From an uncultured Collinsella sp. (GTDB lineage: Bacteria > Actinomycetota > Coriobacteriia > Coriobacteriales > Coriobacteriaceae), in the NCBI GenBank assembly GCA_958452935.1, contig CAUDVX010000010.1, positions 1 to 59,826 on the forward strand: a stretch of DNA of 59,826 bases, given 5' to 3'. Positions within the stretch are counted from its first letter, which is position 1. Each line of letters opens with the position of its first letter. The notes beneath the pieces are model-generated. The model did not search any database. It had not been told where the DNA came from and saw only the letters and a list, made by a program, of their open reading frames with translations. Of this stretch, positions 50,239 through 59,593 are shown piece after piece. The translations under genes and the position numbers were made by a program.

Positions 50239-51887
50239 TGAAGGCGATCTGGCTTGCGTGCTGCGCGTGCGGCGATTACGGGCTGCTACAGCAGGAAGTC
50301 GAGGGTCGCGATGTGGGCGCACAGGTGCTTCGCGTGGGGGATCTGGACGGGCTGGTATCCATGGCGCGGGCGTTTCCCTCGCGCCGCGGTGCCGCCATCA
50401 TCGCGGCATCTCTGTTCGATACCGAAGACGTGCGGAAGACCGTTGCGCGCCTGACGGCCGAGGGCCGTGTGAGTCGCGTCGTCGTGTTGATCGAGACACT
50501 CGACCCGTCGGATATCGAAGGGTTGTTTCGCGCAGGGGCGACCGAGGTCATCGCTGCGCACAGTTTGTGCGGCAACGGGCGCGCGGGTGAGGGAACGGTT
50601 GATTCCGATCGGCGCATGACGATTGAGCCCGATGCTTTTGCTGATAGGGAACCCGGGGCGCCTCGCGCTACAAGAGGCCCGCGTGTTGATGAATGTGGAA
50701 AAGCGGAAGCCGAGCATGGTCGGCGCCCCCGGGACCCCCTTGCATACGATGACGCTGGAGGGCCGGTACCGTATGGCGATGACGTTCTGGCTGAAGATAT
50801 GGGATACGTGCACGGCGTAAATCTGGCCGATGAGCTCGACGAGGTCGAGGGTTTTGCCGGGGCTGGCGAGCCGTGTGCCGCTGCGTCTTTGGCTTCGGAA
50901 CCGCAGCCCGGGCAGCCTGCCATGCCGGCTTGGGCTCAGCGCGTGACCGCGGCGGGGGAGACGGGGATGTTGTCGCCCGCGTCCGTGTCGCCGGTTCCTG
51001 CACCGTCAGCCCCCGCGCTGTCGGCGGACGCTTCGGTTCCATCGCGTCGGGCACCGGTCGTCTGCGCCGTTTCGGGTTCGGGCGGTTGCGGCAAGTCGAC
51101 GATCGTTGCCACCATGGCGCATGCGGCGTCGCTGTTGGGTTTGCGTGCCGCTGTGCTCGACTTGGACCTCATGTTTGGAAACCTATACGATCTGCTGGGT
51201 GTCGATGCCCCGCACGATATGGCGACGCTTATCGAGCCGTCGGCGGCGGGCGCACTTGCCGAGCCGGATATCGTGGCCGCATCGATGCGCGTCGCCCCGG
51301 GCGTTACGCTCTGGGGACCTGTCGCGGCCCCCGAGAAGGCTGAGCTCATGGCACGTCCGGTGGAGCTATTGCTCGATGTTTTGCGCCGCGAATCCGACGT
51401 GGTCTTTGTCGACACCTCGGTCTTTTGGGGCGATGCCGTGGCCGCCGCGGTGGCGGCGAGCGACCGTTGCCTGGTCGTAGGCGATGCGGCGGTATCGTCC
51501 GCGACATCCGCTTCGCGCGTCATTGAGCTGGCGAGCCGTGTGGGCGTGCCGCGCACGCGCATGAGCGCCGTGTTCAACCGGTTTGGTGCGCGCGGTGCCG
51601 ACGAGGACGTCGCCATGCGCTTTGAGATTGCCTGCGCACTGAGCTCCAAGATTCGCATTGCCGATGGCGGCCAGGACTTGGCCGCGCTCATGGCATTCGG
51701 TCGCGCCGACGAGGCAGTGGGTCAGACGAGCGCTTTTGCGACCAGCGTGCGCGAGGCCACGCGCGAGATGCTCGTGGAGCTGGGCTGCGCCATTGGTCCT
51801 TGGAGCGATATGGTCGCTGACCGCGCGACCCGCACCGAGCGCCCGCGCATCCGTCTTCCCTGGTCGCGTGAGGGTGATTCGCGATGA
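50238..51887 (+). CDS. tadZ: TadZ/CpaE-like MinD-type ATPase
   Basis: 549-aa localisation ATPase of Tad systems. An N-terminal receiver-like region (residues 1-110, VVVLIETLDPSDIEGLFRAGATEVI) is joined by a 170-residue Pro/Ala/acidic linker to a MinD/ParA ATPase domain with deviant Walker A SGSGGCGKST, LDLDLMFGNLYDLLGV and VVFVDTSVFWGD. The linker is unusually long. It recruits the pilus machinery to its assembly site. It overlaps the next gene by ATGA. Confidence 0.87.
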   Translation: MKAIWLACCACGDYGLLQQEVEGRDVGAQVLRVGDLDGLVSMARAFPSRRGAAIIAASLFDTEDVRKTVARLTAEGRVSRVVVLIETLDPSDIEGLFRAGATEVIAAHSLCGNGRAGEGTVDSDRRMTIEPDAFADREPGAPRATRGPRVDECGKAEAEHGRRPRDPLAYDDAGGPVPYGDDVLAEDMGYVHGVNLADELDEVEGFAGAGEPCAAASLASEPQPGQPAMPAWAQRVTAAGETGMLSPASVSPVPAPSAPALSADASVPSRRAPVVCAVSGSGGCGKSTIVATMAHAASLLGLRAAVLDLDLMFGNLYDLLGVDAPHDMATLIEPSAAGALAEPDIVAASMRVAPGVTLWGPVAAPEKAELMARPVELLLDVLRRESDVVFVDTSVFWGDAVAAAVAASDRCLVVGDAAVSSATSASRVIELASRVGVPRTRMSAVFNRFGARGADEDVAMRFEIACALSSKIRIADGGQDLAALMAFGRADEAVGQTSAFATSVREATREMLVELGCAIGPWSDMVADRATRTERPRIRLPWSREGDSR

Positions 51888-53212
51888 GTTTGCAGACGAG
51901 GATTAAGGCCGCCGGCGCGGCCGCCGCGGCTGCTCCCGTTGATGCGGGACGCCACCGTGCCGTTAAACGCCGCACCAAGCGTGCGGTGATGGACCGCATG
52001 GGCTACGACGAGGTGGCGCGCATCAGTGCCTACGTCGACCCGGCCCTTGCCCGCTCTGAGCTGCGTCCGGCGGTGGAAGCGGCGCTCAACGTGGAAGAGC
52101 CGACCGACTTGGCGACGCCTGAGCGTGAGACCATCATCGACGAGATTCTAGATGACGTGGTGGGCCTGGGACCGCTGCAGCCGCTCATCGAGGACGACAC
52201 CGTTACCGAAATCATGATCAACGGCTGTCGCTCTGCCTTTTTTGAGCGCAGTGGCGTTTTGTATCCCATCGAGCACGCGTTTGAGGACGACGAGCAGATC
52301 CGTGTGCTCATCGACCGCATCATCTCGCCGCTCGGCCGTCGTATCGACGAGCGTAGCCCCATCGTCAATGCCCGCCTCAAGACGGGTTATCGCGTCAACG
52401 CGGTGATTCCACCCGTGGCGCTCGACGGGCCAATCCTTACCATTCGTAAGTTCTCGGACCGTATCTGTTCGCTGGACGAGCTTGTGGGGTTGGGGTCACT
52501 GCCGCTTTGGTATGCGCAGCTGCTGTCGTGCGCGGTGTCGTTGCGGCAGGACTTGGCGGTTGCGGGAGGCACGGGGTCGGGCAAGACCACGCTGCTCAAC
52601 GCGCTGTCGTGCGAGATTTCCACCGGCGAGCGCATCGTGACGATCGAGGATTCCGCCGAGCTCAAGTTTGCACATCACCCACACGTTGTCCGTCTGGAGG
52701 CGCGTGAGGCGTCAATCGAGGGCGAGGGTGCGGTGACGATTCGTGACCTGGTGACCAATGCTCTGCGTATGCGCCCCGACCGCATCGTCGTGGGCGAGGT
52801 GCGCGGTGCCGAGTGCTGCGACATGCTGCAGGCCATGAACACGGGCCACGACGGCTCGCTCACCACGCTCCATGCGGGTACCGAGCAGGAGACCGTGGTT
52901 CGCCTGACGCTGCTTGCGCGCTACGGCATCGATTTGCCGAGTGAGCTTATCGAAGAGCAGATCGCCATGGCGCTCGACGGCATCGTGATGTCCGAGCGTC
53001 ATGCAGATGGTAGGCGCTTTGTCGCCTCATATTCGGGGGTTCGCCGCGGCGCGTCGGGCGGTGTTGAGCTCGAACGCTACGTGACTTTTGATGCCGCCGA
53101 ACGCACCTGGACGCTCGACCGCGAGCCGCCGTTTATTGCGGAGGGCTTGCGGTCGGGAACGCTCACGCAAGAGGAGGTGGACGAATGGAGATCGCTATGC
53201 CCCTCGTCGTAG
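51884..53212 (+). CDS. tadA: TadA/CpaF secretion ATPase
   Basis: 442-aa hexameric type II/IV secretion ATPase that drives pilus extension (and, in Tad systems, retraction). Walker A AGGTGSGKTT, Asp box IVTIEDSAELKF, Walker B RPDRIVVGEVRGAE and His box MNTGHDGSLTTLHAG are intact, after an N-terminal CpaF-type domain (LGPLQPLIEDDTVTEIMING). Confidence 0.95.
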   Translation: MSLQTRIKAAGAAAAAAPVDAGRHRAVKRRTKRAVMDRMGYDEVARISAYVDPALARSELRPAVEAALNVEEPTDLATPERETIIDEILDDVVGLGPLQPLIEDDTVTEIMINGCRSAFFERSGVLYPIEHAFEDDEQIRVLIDRIISPLGRRIDERSPIVNARLKTGYRVNAVIPPVALDGPILTIRKFSDRICSLDELVGLGSLPLWYAQLLSCAVSLRQDLAVAGGTGSGKTTLLNALSCEISTGERIVTIEDSAELKFAHHPHVVRLEAREASIEGEGAVTIRDLVTNALRMRPDRIVVGEVRGAECCDMLQAMNTGHDGSLTTLHAGTEQETVVRLTLLARYGIDLPSELIEEQIAMALDGIVMSERHADGRRFVASYSGVRRGASGGVELERYVTFDAAERTWTLDREPPFIAEGLRSGTLTQEEVDEWRSLCPSS

Positions 53213-54111
53213 GGGGTTTGGCGGGGCTTTCCGTCGCGACGGCGTGTGGGGCAGAGCCTCGTGTGCCGCGGATGCCGCCGGCGGAGCTGGTGCGCCAGAC
53301 GCTCGAATCGATGGCGGAGAAGCTGCCGCGTGAGTTGGTGGAAAACGACCTGCTGACAAAGATTGCCCGCTCGTGGGCGTCGCTGATCCCCGCAGATCGC
53401 CTTGGGTTTGCTATTGAGGATAACGCGGCTCGTCTGGCATTTCTGCTGCTGTCGAGCGGTATCTGCAGCGTTTTGCTGGCCGTTGCGTCGTTGTCGCCCA
53501 TCGGCTTTGTCTTGGGGCTGGTGGCGCCGTTTGGCGTGGGTGCCGCGCGTGACACCTTCGATCGCCGACGCGAGCAGCATGATGTAGAAGAGGCCATGCC
53601 CGAGGCATTCACGGCGTTATCCATGTCGCTTGCCTCGGGGCATTCGCTGGCACAGGGCATGCGCTTTGTGGGCGCCCATGCGCAAGAACCGGTGCATACC
53701 GAGTTTTTGCGGGTGGCGGCGGCAATCGATTGCGGCATCTCGGCGACCGACGCACTCGATGACCTACTCGTTCGCATCGATGCCCCCGGCCTTTCGCTTG
53801 TCACCTTGGCGCTCAAAGTATCGCAGCGTACCGGGGCTCCACTTGCTGGCTTGCTGTCCGAGGCGTCGAGCATGGTGGGTGAGCGCATTGAGCTCAAACG
53901 CCGTCTGGACGTTAAGACGTCACAGGCGCGTATGTCGGCACACATGGTCGCAGCGATGCCGGCGGGCATGTGCGCGGTACTGGCTTTGCTTTCGGCAGAC
54001 TTTCGCCGCGGTCTTGCGACGCCGGCTGGTGCGGGCGCCGTGGTGTTGGGGCTTGCCCTCAACGTCGTTGCCCTGGTAGTTATCCGGCGCATTATGCGGG
54101 TGGAGTTATGA
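53185..54111 (+). CDS. tadB: TadB platform protein
   Basis: 308-aa inner-membrane platform protein with a GspF/T2SSF domain in the C-terminal part (EEAMPEAFTALSMSLASGHSLAQGMRFV) and about four membrane segments. Works as a pair with TadC to anchor the ATPase. Starts inside tadA (28-bp overlap) with GAGGAGG at a suitable distance. Ends overlapping tadC (ATGA). Confidence 0.9.
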   Translation: MEIAMPLVVGGLAGLSVATACGAEPRVPRMPPAELVRQTLESMAEKLPRELVENDLLTKIARSWASLIPADRLGFAIEDNAARLAFLLLSSGICSVLLAVASLSPIGFVLGLVAPFGVGAARDTFDRRREQHDVEEAMPEAFTALSMSLASGHSLAQGMRFVGAHAQEPVHTEFLRVAAAIDCGISATDALDDLLVRIDAPGLSLVTLALKVSQRTGAPLAGLLSEASSMVGERIELKRRLDVKTSQARMSAHMVAAMPAGMCAVLALLSADFRRGLATPAGAGAVVLGLALNVVALVVIRRIMRVEL

Positions 54112-54749
54112 GCGCCCTGGTTGGGGTCGCGGCCTGTCTGTGTGCCCTGAGTGTATTTGCCGCGACAGGTTTGGAGCGTGCGGATGCTCGCAAGATTGCA
54201 GAGGCGTGCAAGCGTGAGGTGGTACTGGTCATTGCTGCGAGCTGCTCGGTGATTGATGCTCTGACCGCGCGAATGAAGGGCGCGATTGGGGCGGGCGGCC
54301 CGGCACAGGTGTCGCTCGGTGAGGTGTCCGAGATGATCGACGTGGTGCGCTTGGGGCTTTCTGCCGGCCTTTCGTTTGACGCGGCGCTCGAGATTTTCTG
54401 CGCCAATCGTCGGTCGGTGCTGGCCGTCCGTCTTGAGCGAGCCTGCATGGCGTGGCAGGTGGGCGTGGGGACGCGCGAGGCCGAGCTGTTGGCTGCCGCG
54501 CGTGATTTGGACGTGAGGGCGCTCGAGACCTTTGCCATCACGGTGGGGCAGGCGCTTGCCCTGGGCGCTCCGCTGGCCGAGACGCTGGCTGCTCAAAGTC
54601 GCGAGATCCGTGCGGCCCATCGCGCCGCAGTCGAGCGCGAGATCGAGCGCGCACCGGTCAAGTTGCTAATTCCCACCGGCACGCTCATCTTGCCGGCGTT
54701 GCTTCTGTCCATATTGGGCCCGCTGCTGGGAGCAGGCGGGATGATGTAG
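54108..54749 (+). CDS. tadC: TadC platform protein
   Basis: 213-aa T2SSF-domain membrane protein, the second platform subunit. SEMIDVVRLGLSAGLSFDAALEIFC and TFAITVGQALALGAPLAETL are the family signatures, with hydrophobic ends (N-terminal helix; LLIPTGTLILPALLLSILGP). Shorter than many TadC proteins because only one N-terminal helix precedes the domain. Confidence 0.88.
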   Translation: MSALVGVAACLCALSVFAATGLERADARKIAEACKREVVLVIAASCSVIDALTARMKGAIGAGGPAQVSLGEVSEMIDVVRLGLSAGLSFDAALEIFCANRRSVLAVRLERACMAWQVGVGTREAELLAAARDLDVRALETFAITVGQALALGAPLAETLAAQSREIRAAHRAAVEREIERAPVKLLIPTGTLILPALLLSILGPLLGAGGMM

Positions 54750-54759
54750 GGAGGAATAC

Positions 54760-54993
54760 ATGAACACGATGACCGACATTGCGGGCAAGGCTTGGAGCTG
54801 GGCTTTTTGCCGGGCAATCCGCGCTCGCCAGCGTGCCAAGGCGCTGTTGCGGGAGGAGAGCGCGCAGGGCACCACCGAATACGCCATCTTGGTCGGCGTG
54901 CTCGTAGTGATCGCGATTATCGCCATCGTCGCGTTTAAGAGCAAAGTCGAAGAACTATGGAACGCGATCAAAGACGGCATCAACAGCCTGTAG
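54760..54993 (+). CDS. flp: Flp-type major prepilin
   Basis: 77-aa prepilin. A basic leader of about 36 residues ends in EESAQG, after which TTEYAILVGVLVVIAIIAIV forms the hydrophobic assembly helix; cleavage is expected after that Gly, giving a roughly 41-residue pilin. GGAGG precedes the ATG. The leader is longer than usual. No prepilin peptidase (TadV/CpaA) gene is in the window. Confidence 0.88.
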   Translation: MNTMTDIAGKAWSWAFCRAIRARQRAKALLREESAQGTTEYAILVGVLVVIAIIAIVAFKSKVEELWNAIKDGINSL

Positions 54994-55520
54994 GAGGCAG
55001 GCGGCCTGTTGGTTCGCCGCTGATACTCGTCTGTTTGCTCGTGGCAATAGCGGCGACGCTTTGGGGGCTGGGCGTTGCGCGGCAGCAGCGTCCAGGCGCT
55101 ACTGCCGATTTGGGATCGGGCTCGGCGGCGGTGTCACAAGCGGAAGGCGCGGGAGATATGGGCGGTCAGGATGCCGCCGTCACGGCTCGGACCTTTTTGC
55201 AGGCGCTCGACGAGCGGGCCGCCAGCGCGACGAAGCCGTCTGCGGACAACGCGATTGCGGTTCGACTCGCATGGTCCGAGGGCCGGCCGATGACCGAGGC
55301 GGCGGCAGACCTGTTGCGCGCCTACCGCGAGGTGCCCACGGCCCAGCTCGCCCTGAGCGGCTATCTCGATATTAAGGGCAACGTATGGGGCGCCATCGTG
55401 CGCGATGGGCGAGGCTGGGTCGACATGGTGACGGTTGCCGCGGATGCCGGCGATGCCTCGTGCCGCCTGCGTGCCGTGCGTCTGGTTCCGCAAACAACGG
55501 AGTCAAAGGAGGGGTCGTGA
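54957..55520 (+). CDS. Tad-locus single-pass membrane protein
   Basis: 187 aa if it starts at the ATG at 54957, which overlaps flp by 37 bp and lacks a good Shine-Dalgarno; a TTG or GTG start near 55036-55042 is an alternative. One hydrophobic helix (LVCLLVAIAATLWGLG) follows a basic stretch; the rest is a soluble extracytoplasmic domain without known motifs. Position between two pilin-like genes suggests a pilus accessory role. The family is not recognised. Confidence 0.55.
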   Translation: MERDQRRHQQPVGGRRPVGSPLILVCLLVAIAATLWGLGVARQQRPGATADLGSGSAAVSQAEGAGDMGGQDAAVTARTFLQALDERAASATKPSADNAIAVRLAWSEGRPMTEAAADLLRAYREVPTAQLALSGYLDIKGNVWGAIVRDGRGWVDMVTVAADAGDASCRLRAVRLVPQTTESKEGS

Positions 55521-55521
55521 A

Positions 55522-55740
55522 ATGCATGATGTCCTGCGTGAGGAATCTGCTCAGTCGACCGTCGAATACGCCATCGTCACCGTGGCGCTGTTATCGATTG
55601 TGCTGGCGATTGCGGGGCTTTGGCGCGCTGGCACCGATGGGCGCTTGGCGGCACTGGTCGAGCGGGCGGCGTCTCATGGCGTCGCCCCATCGTCGGTTAT
55701 CGATGCCGCGACGGGTGCCAAGGACATCGCTCTGTATTGA
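55522..55740 (+). CDS. Prepilin-like minor subunit
   Basis: 72 aa. EESAQSTVEYAIVTVALLSI closely parallels Flp (EESAQGTTEYAI), but Ser replaces Gly before the expected cleavage position. The C-terminal part after the helix is longer and polar. AAAGGAGGGG precedes the ATG at 55522. A minor pilin or TadE-type pseudopilin. Confidence 0.75.
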   Translation: MHDVLREESAQSTVEYAIVTVALLSIVLAIAGLWRAGTDGRLAALVERAASHGVAPSSVIDAATGAKDIALY

Positions 55741-56215
55741 TATCGCGTGCGAGGATCGGGCGCAGTCTACGGTCGAGGCCGCCTTTTTGCTGCCGACGTT
55801 TTTGACGCTTATCTTGCTCGCGTTGCAGCCGGTGTGCCTGCTCTATACGCGTGCGGTCATGGAGTCCGCTGCCGCCGAGACCGCGCGGCTCATGACTACG
55901 ACGACGGTGGAGGGCGACGATGACCTTAAGGAGTTCACTCGCCGCAGACTTGCTGCGGTGCCCAACGTCTCAATTTTTCATGCCGGCGGGCCGCTGTCGT
56001 GGGATATCGAGTTGGGGCGGGCCGGTGCCAGCGGCGTTTCGTCCGTGTCTGTTGCCGGCGAGGTTAAGCCGCTGCCCGTGATCGGTGCATTTGCGCGGGC
56101 CATGGGCAGCGCGGGTGAGGGCGGCTATGTCGAGCTCAAGGTCGACGTCTCGTATCGATCGCGTCCCGAATGGCTGGAGGGAGATTATGATTCATGGATT
56201 GCTGCATGGGATTAG
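55703..56215 (+). CDS. TadE-like pseudopilin
   Basis: 170 aa from the ATG at 55703 (GTG at 55715 or a later start are alternatives; no clear Shine-Dalgarno, and it overlaps the preceding gene by 38 bp). EDRAQSTVEAAFLLPTFLTLILLALQ is a TadE-type N-terminal membrane helix. The remainder is an extracytoplasmic beta-rich domain. Likely a minor pilin. Confidence 0.75.
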   Translation: MPRRVPRTSLCIDIACEDRAQSTVEAAFLLPTFLTLILLALQPVCLLYTRAVMESAAAETARLMTTTTVEGDDDLKEFTRRRLAAVPNVSIFHAGGPLSWDIELGRAGASGVSSVSVAGEVKPLPVIGAFARAMGSAGEGGYVELKVDVSYRSRPEWLEGDYDSWIAAWD

Positions 56216-58352
56216 GCGCTGCCTGTTGCGGGCGACGCAAGGGTTTGCGGCCCGCCGTCGACCAGGCGCTCGCCGCAAGCGGGGCGGCTTTATGGGCCGT
56301 GCCGGTATCGACTTGTTTATCGAAGACGGCGCCTATACCACGCTCTCCTCTGCGGTTGTCATTCTGGTGGTGCTTACGCTGCTGTTTTCGTCGACCGCGG
56401 CGATATGGAGCATGTCGCGCGCCGGAGACACCCAGGTGGCGGCCGATAGCGGTGCACTGGCGGGCGCCAACGTGGTGTCGTCCTATCACACGGCCGCCAC
56501 GGTGGTGGATGCGAGCATTTTGAGTTTGGGCCTGGCGGGGTTTGCCACGATCGGCACCGGCTTGGTCGCCATCCTCATTCCGGGCGCCGAGGTCGTTGGC
56601 AGCGATATCATCGACACGGGGACCAAGATCATTAAAACACGCAACAAGTTTGCCAAAAGCGCGTCAAAGGGATTGCAAAAGATCGAGACCGCCTTGCCGT
56701 ATCTGGTTGCCGCGCGCGCCATGCAGGCAGTATCGGCGCAGGATACCGACGGCGTGACCTATACCGGTACGGCGCTTGCCGTGCCCAGGACATCCGAGTC
56801 GGATTTTGTTGCGCTCGAAGGATCCGAAATCTCGACCGATGCCATTAAAGATGCGTCGGAAGATCTGGAGCGCGCGGCCGAGGAGCTACAAAAAGCGTCG
56901 GAGGAGACGGCGAAGGCCAAAGAGCGCGCCTGGCTAGCGGATTGCGGTGGATCGGATAGAGGTTCGGTCGGCAGCTGTTCGTGTATGTGGGAGCGCGCAA
57001 AAAGCCTAACGGATCTCTCCGGTGTTCAAAATCCGCATTACTCATCGAGCGTTACGTGGGAGCCTCAAGTTGCCCTTGATCGCGCGAAGGACTACTACCA
57101 TCGGCGTCTGGCAAACGAGAAGCCCCAAGGCTCGAGTGTCGAGATGAAGGCGGAGTCTGCGGCGCGTAAGGCGTTTTATACCTATGCGAGCGCGGAGGTC
57201 GATCGGGCATATATAACCGAGAACGGAGACAGGGTTTCCTCCTATATTCCGCTGCTGCCGCGCAACTCTGATGAGGTTCGGGCGACCGAGCTCTACACCG
57301 ATGCAGTGTGGCCGACGAGCGTGAACGATGGCAAGGCGTATCTGCATTACGGAACGACCTGCCCTAACTATAAGAAAGGAACGCCGAGCGGATTTGCTTC
57401 GGTTGCCGATTACGATGGGCAGGATAAATGCAGCAAATGCCATTTTGGCGTTTCGTCGCTTGGTGCTGTTGCGGCGCCTTCAACCTCTATCGAAAACGGC
57501 TTCGAGTATCACTTTGACAAGTTTAAAGACGCCCTGGAGGACTACGTCGACTGTCGCAACAAGGAGCTTGAGCTCGAGCGTCAGACCGAGGACGAAGCTG
57601 ACCGTGCGGGCAATGCGTTCGATACCGCCATCAAAGAACTTTCCGGTGAGCGCCCGCGCATCGCCCCGCCCGGTCGCAACGGCGTGGTCGCCTTTGCGGT
57701 CTCGGGCGCCACCTCCGGTCCCGACGAGCTCAACTCTTCGTTTAACACGGCAGTTGAGCTTGGCGATCGTGGTGCAATTTCTGCTGCAGTGCTGGCGCCC
57801 GACGATGCGACCGCGCAGAACAACGTGCTCGCGCGTTTCTTCTCGACGCTGGAGGAGCGTTCGGGCGGCGTTGCCGGCGTGCTCGACGGCGTTATGGATG
57901 TTTGGGGCCGCCTGCTTGTGGGGTACGGAGACATCCAGGGTGCGGCTGACGAGCTTATGGGAGAGCTGATCGGTGGCTTGGGAGGGGGTAGCGGCGCGTT
58001 GGGCTCCATCGCGTCCTGGCTCGGTGACACCGTTTCGTCCTCCGTGGCGGCGCTGGGACTCGAACCGTGCGATTTGCGTCTGAGAAAACCGGTGCTGACC
58101 GATACCGCCAATGTCATCAAAAGTCCGGGGTCCGATATCGCAGGCATCTCCAAAACTCAAGATACCCTGCGAAAAATTCCCTTGGGCGTGACTGACCCCA
58201 AGGCACTTTGCGAGGCCTTGGAATATCACGTCGAGCGCACCATCAGCGGCGCGGTGTTCACGCTTGCGGAGATCCCGCTGCCCGGCGGCGGCTCCATCCC
58301 GCTCACTGTCGATGTTGCCACGCTGGTGGGAGCTTTTGGCGGTGGGTCGTAA
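56187..58352 (+). CDS. Large TadG-like pilus-associated protein
   Basis: 721-aa protein with one N-terminal membrane helix (TLSSAVVILVVLTLLFSSTAAIWSM) followed by DTQVAADSGALAGANVV, the TadG/Flp-associated motif. The exported part contains Lys/Glu-rich helices (DLERAAEELQKASEETAKAKERA) and a cysteine-bearing region with TTCPNY and CSKCH. TadG proteins usually end in a von Willebrand A domain, which I do not see here. GGAGGGAG selects the ATG at 56187, inside the TadE gene (29-bp overlap). Possibly an adhesin or tip subunit. Confidence 0.7.
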   Translation: MIHGLLHGIRRCLLRATQGFAARRRPGARRKRGGFMGRAGIDLFIEDGAYTTLSSAVVILVVLTLLFSSTAAIWSMSRAGDTQVAADSGALAGANVVSSYHTAATVVDASILSLGLAGFATIGTGLVAILIPGAEVVGSDIIDTGTKIIKTRNKFAKSASKGLQKIETALPYLVAARAMQAVSAQDTDGVTYTGTALAVPRTSESDFVALEGSEISTDAIKDASEDLERAAEELQKASEETAKAKERAWLADCGGSDRGSVGSCSCMWERAKSLTDLSGVQNPHYSSSVTWEPQVALDRAKDYYHRRLANEKPQGSSVEMKAESAARKAFYTYASAEVDRAYITENGDRVSSYIPLLPRNSDEVRATELYTDAVWPTSVNDGKAYLHYGTTCPNYKKGTPSGFASVADYDGQDKCSKCHFGVSSLGAVAAPSTSIENGFEYHFDKFKDALEDYVDCRNKELELERQTEDEADRAGNAFDTAIKELSGERPRIAPPGRNGVVAFAVSGATSGPDELNSSFNTAVELGDRGAISAAVLAPDDATAQNNVLARFFSTLEERSGGVAGVLDGVMDVWGRLLVGYGDIQGAADELMGELIGGLGGGSGALGSIASWLGDTVSSSVAALGLEPCDLRLRKPVLTDTANVIKSPGSDIAGISKTQDTLRKIPLGVTDPKALCEALEYHVERTISGAVFTLAEIPLPGGGSIPLTVDVATLVGAFGGGS

Positions 58353-58828
58353 TGGGCATTCGCGCGGGCTTGCGCGAGGAGCGTGCCCAGGCGACGGTCG
58401 AGATGGCCGTGGTCACGCCTGTCCTGCTCGTGCTGGCTCTCGTCGCGTACAACGTCATGATCTTTGCCGGCGCGGTCGCGCGCTTCGACCGCGTGGTGCC
58501 CGACATCGTGCTGGCGCACGCCGTGTCGCCGGGCGGGGAGGGTGACGAGAGCTCCATTGACGCTTCCGCGACCGTTCAAGCTCAGATTCAGGATGCCATG
58601 GAGGGATATGACCTACAGGTCGAGGTCTCGAGCGAGCAAGGCACGGCGTCATCGGATGGTAGTCTGCTCTCTCTTTCTGGCACGTTTAGGACCTATACCT
58701 GCACCATGCACTACGAGCCGTGGCCGAGTTTGCTGAGCATCGCCGGCGTTTCCCTGGGGGCGCCGGCCGTGCTCACGCATGAACGTGCGGTGACGGTCGA
58801 TCCATGGCGTCCGGGGGTGGTCATGTGA
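58352..58828 (+). CDS. TadE/TadF-like pseudopilin
   Basis: 158 aa, starting in the stop codon of the previous gene (TAATG). EERAQATVEMAVVTPVLLVLALVAYN is the same leader/helix type as the other minor subunits; the rest is an exported domain. One cysteine pairless segment, TYTCTMHYEPWP, is present. Last pilin-like gene of the operon. Confidence 0.75.
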   Translation: MGIRAGLREERAQATVEMAVVTPVLLVLALVAYNVMIFAGAVARFDRVVPDIVLAHAVSPGGEGDESSIDASATVQAQIQDAMEGYDLQVEVSSEQGTASSDGSLLSLSGTFRTYTCTMHYEPWPSLLSIAGVSLGAPAVLTHERAVTVDPWRPGVVM

Positions 58829-59184
58829 CCGCGGTCTCGTCCTATATCGCCTACGCGCGGGCGCTCAACAGGTTGGGTTGGACGCCGGCCGAGTTTGTGG
58901 TGGCGGAGTCGTTTACCGTGCGTCTGCGCGGCATGCTGGGACGGCGGCCAATTGCCGCCAGCGGACTGCCGCTTGTCATGGCGTTTCCGCGCTGTTCCTC
59001 GGTTCACACCTGCTTTATGGCCTATCCCATCGACATTGCCTTTATCGATCGCAGCGGCAATGTCCTCGCATGCTACGAAAACGTACGCCCTTGGCGTATG
59101 TGTTCCTGTCCCGGTGCCTGGGCGGCACTCGAACGCCCTTCAATCCTCACCTCGCCCTCTGGCTTTCAACGAGTGCCGGCTTAA
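58825..59184 (+). CDS. DUF192 protein at the end of the Tad operon
   Basis: 119-aa protein of the DUF192 (COG1430) family: FTVRLRGMLGRRP, LVMAFPRCSSVHTCFMAYPIDIAFIDRSGNVL. The GTG at 58825 overlaps the preceding stop codon (GTGA) and follows GGGGGTGG. DUF192 proteins occur beside Tad loci in other bacteria, but their role is not known. The usual export signal is absent and the C-terminus (after PGAWAALERP) is short. Confidence 0.75.
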   Translation: MTAVSSYIAYARALNRLGWTPAEFVVAESFTVRLRGMLGRRPIAASGLPLVMAFPRCSSVHTCFMAYPIDIAFIDRSGNVLACYENVRPWRMCSCPGAWAALERPSILTSPSGFQRVPA

Positions 59185-59352
59185 GGGACTGAGTGAAAAC
59201 TTCTTGTGGCCGGTTGATGCTTCTGACGTGCCGTTCTATAGGAGCGAGATCGTGGCCGATGTCGCGCTCAAAAACTTTTTTAAAATTCTCGGTTGACCGG
59301 AGCGCGTCCTTGGTTATACTAATCAAGCCTTGAAACAAGGCACACCTCAAAT

Positions 59353-59408
<56 letters not shown>

Positions 59409-59425
<17 letters not shown>

Positions 59426-59469
59426 CCTTGACTTGATAAGGACCTCTGCAAAGGGGTCCTTTTCTTTTA
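59409..59469 (+). repeat. Direct repeat: tRNA-Phe 3' end plus terminator, copy 1
   Basis: 61 bp covering the tRNA T-arm/acceptor 3' strand and the following terminator (AGGACC/GGTCCT stem, TTTTCTTTT, 59438-59468). Repeated almost perfectly at 59594-59655. Confidence 0.9.
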
Positions 59470-59593
59470 TGTGGCCCTCACACGGAATCGAACCCCGTGA
59501 GGGCGCGGAGCTGAGTAAACGCGTGAGCGTTTGCCAGCGGAGCTCGCAAGGCGCGAAGCGCCGCAGCGGCCCGCACGCGCGGAGCGCGGGCGC

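Noticed and set aside
57430..57446. Heme c attachment site (CSKCH) in the TadG-like protein
   Set aside because: One CXXCH in a Cys-bearing exported region is not enough to claim a cytochrome; kept only as a point to check.
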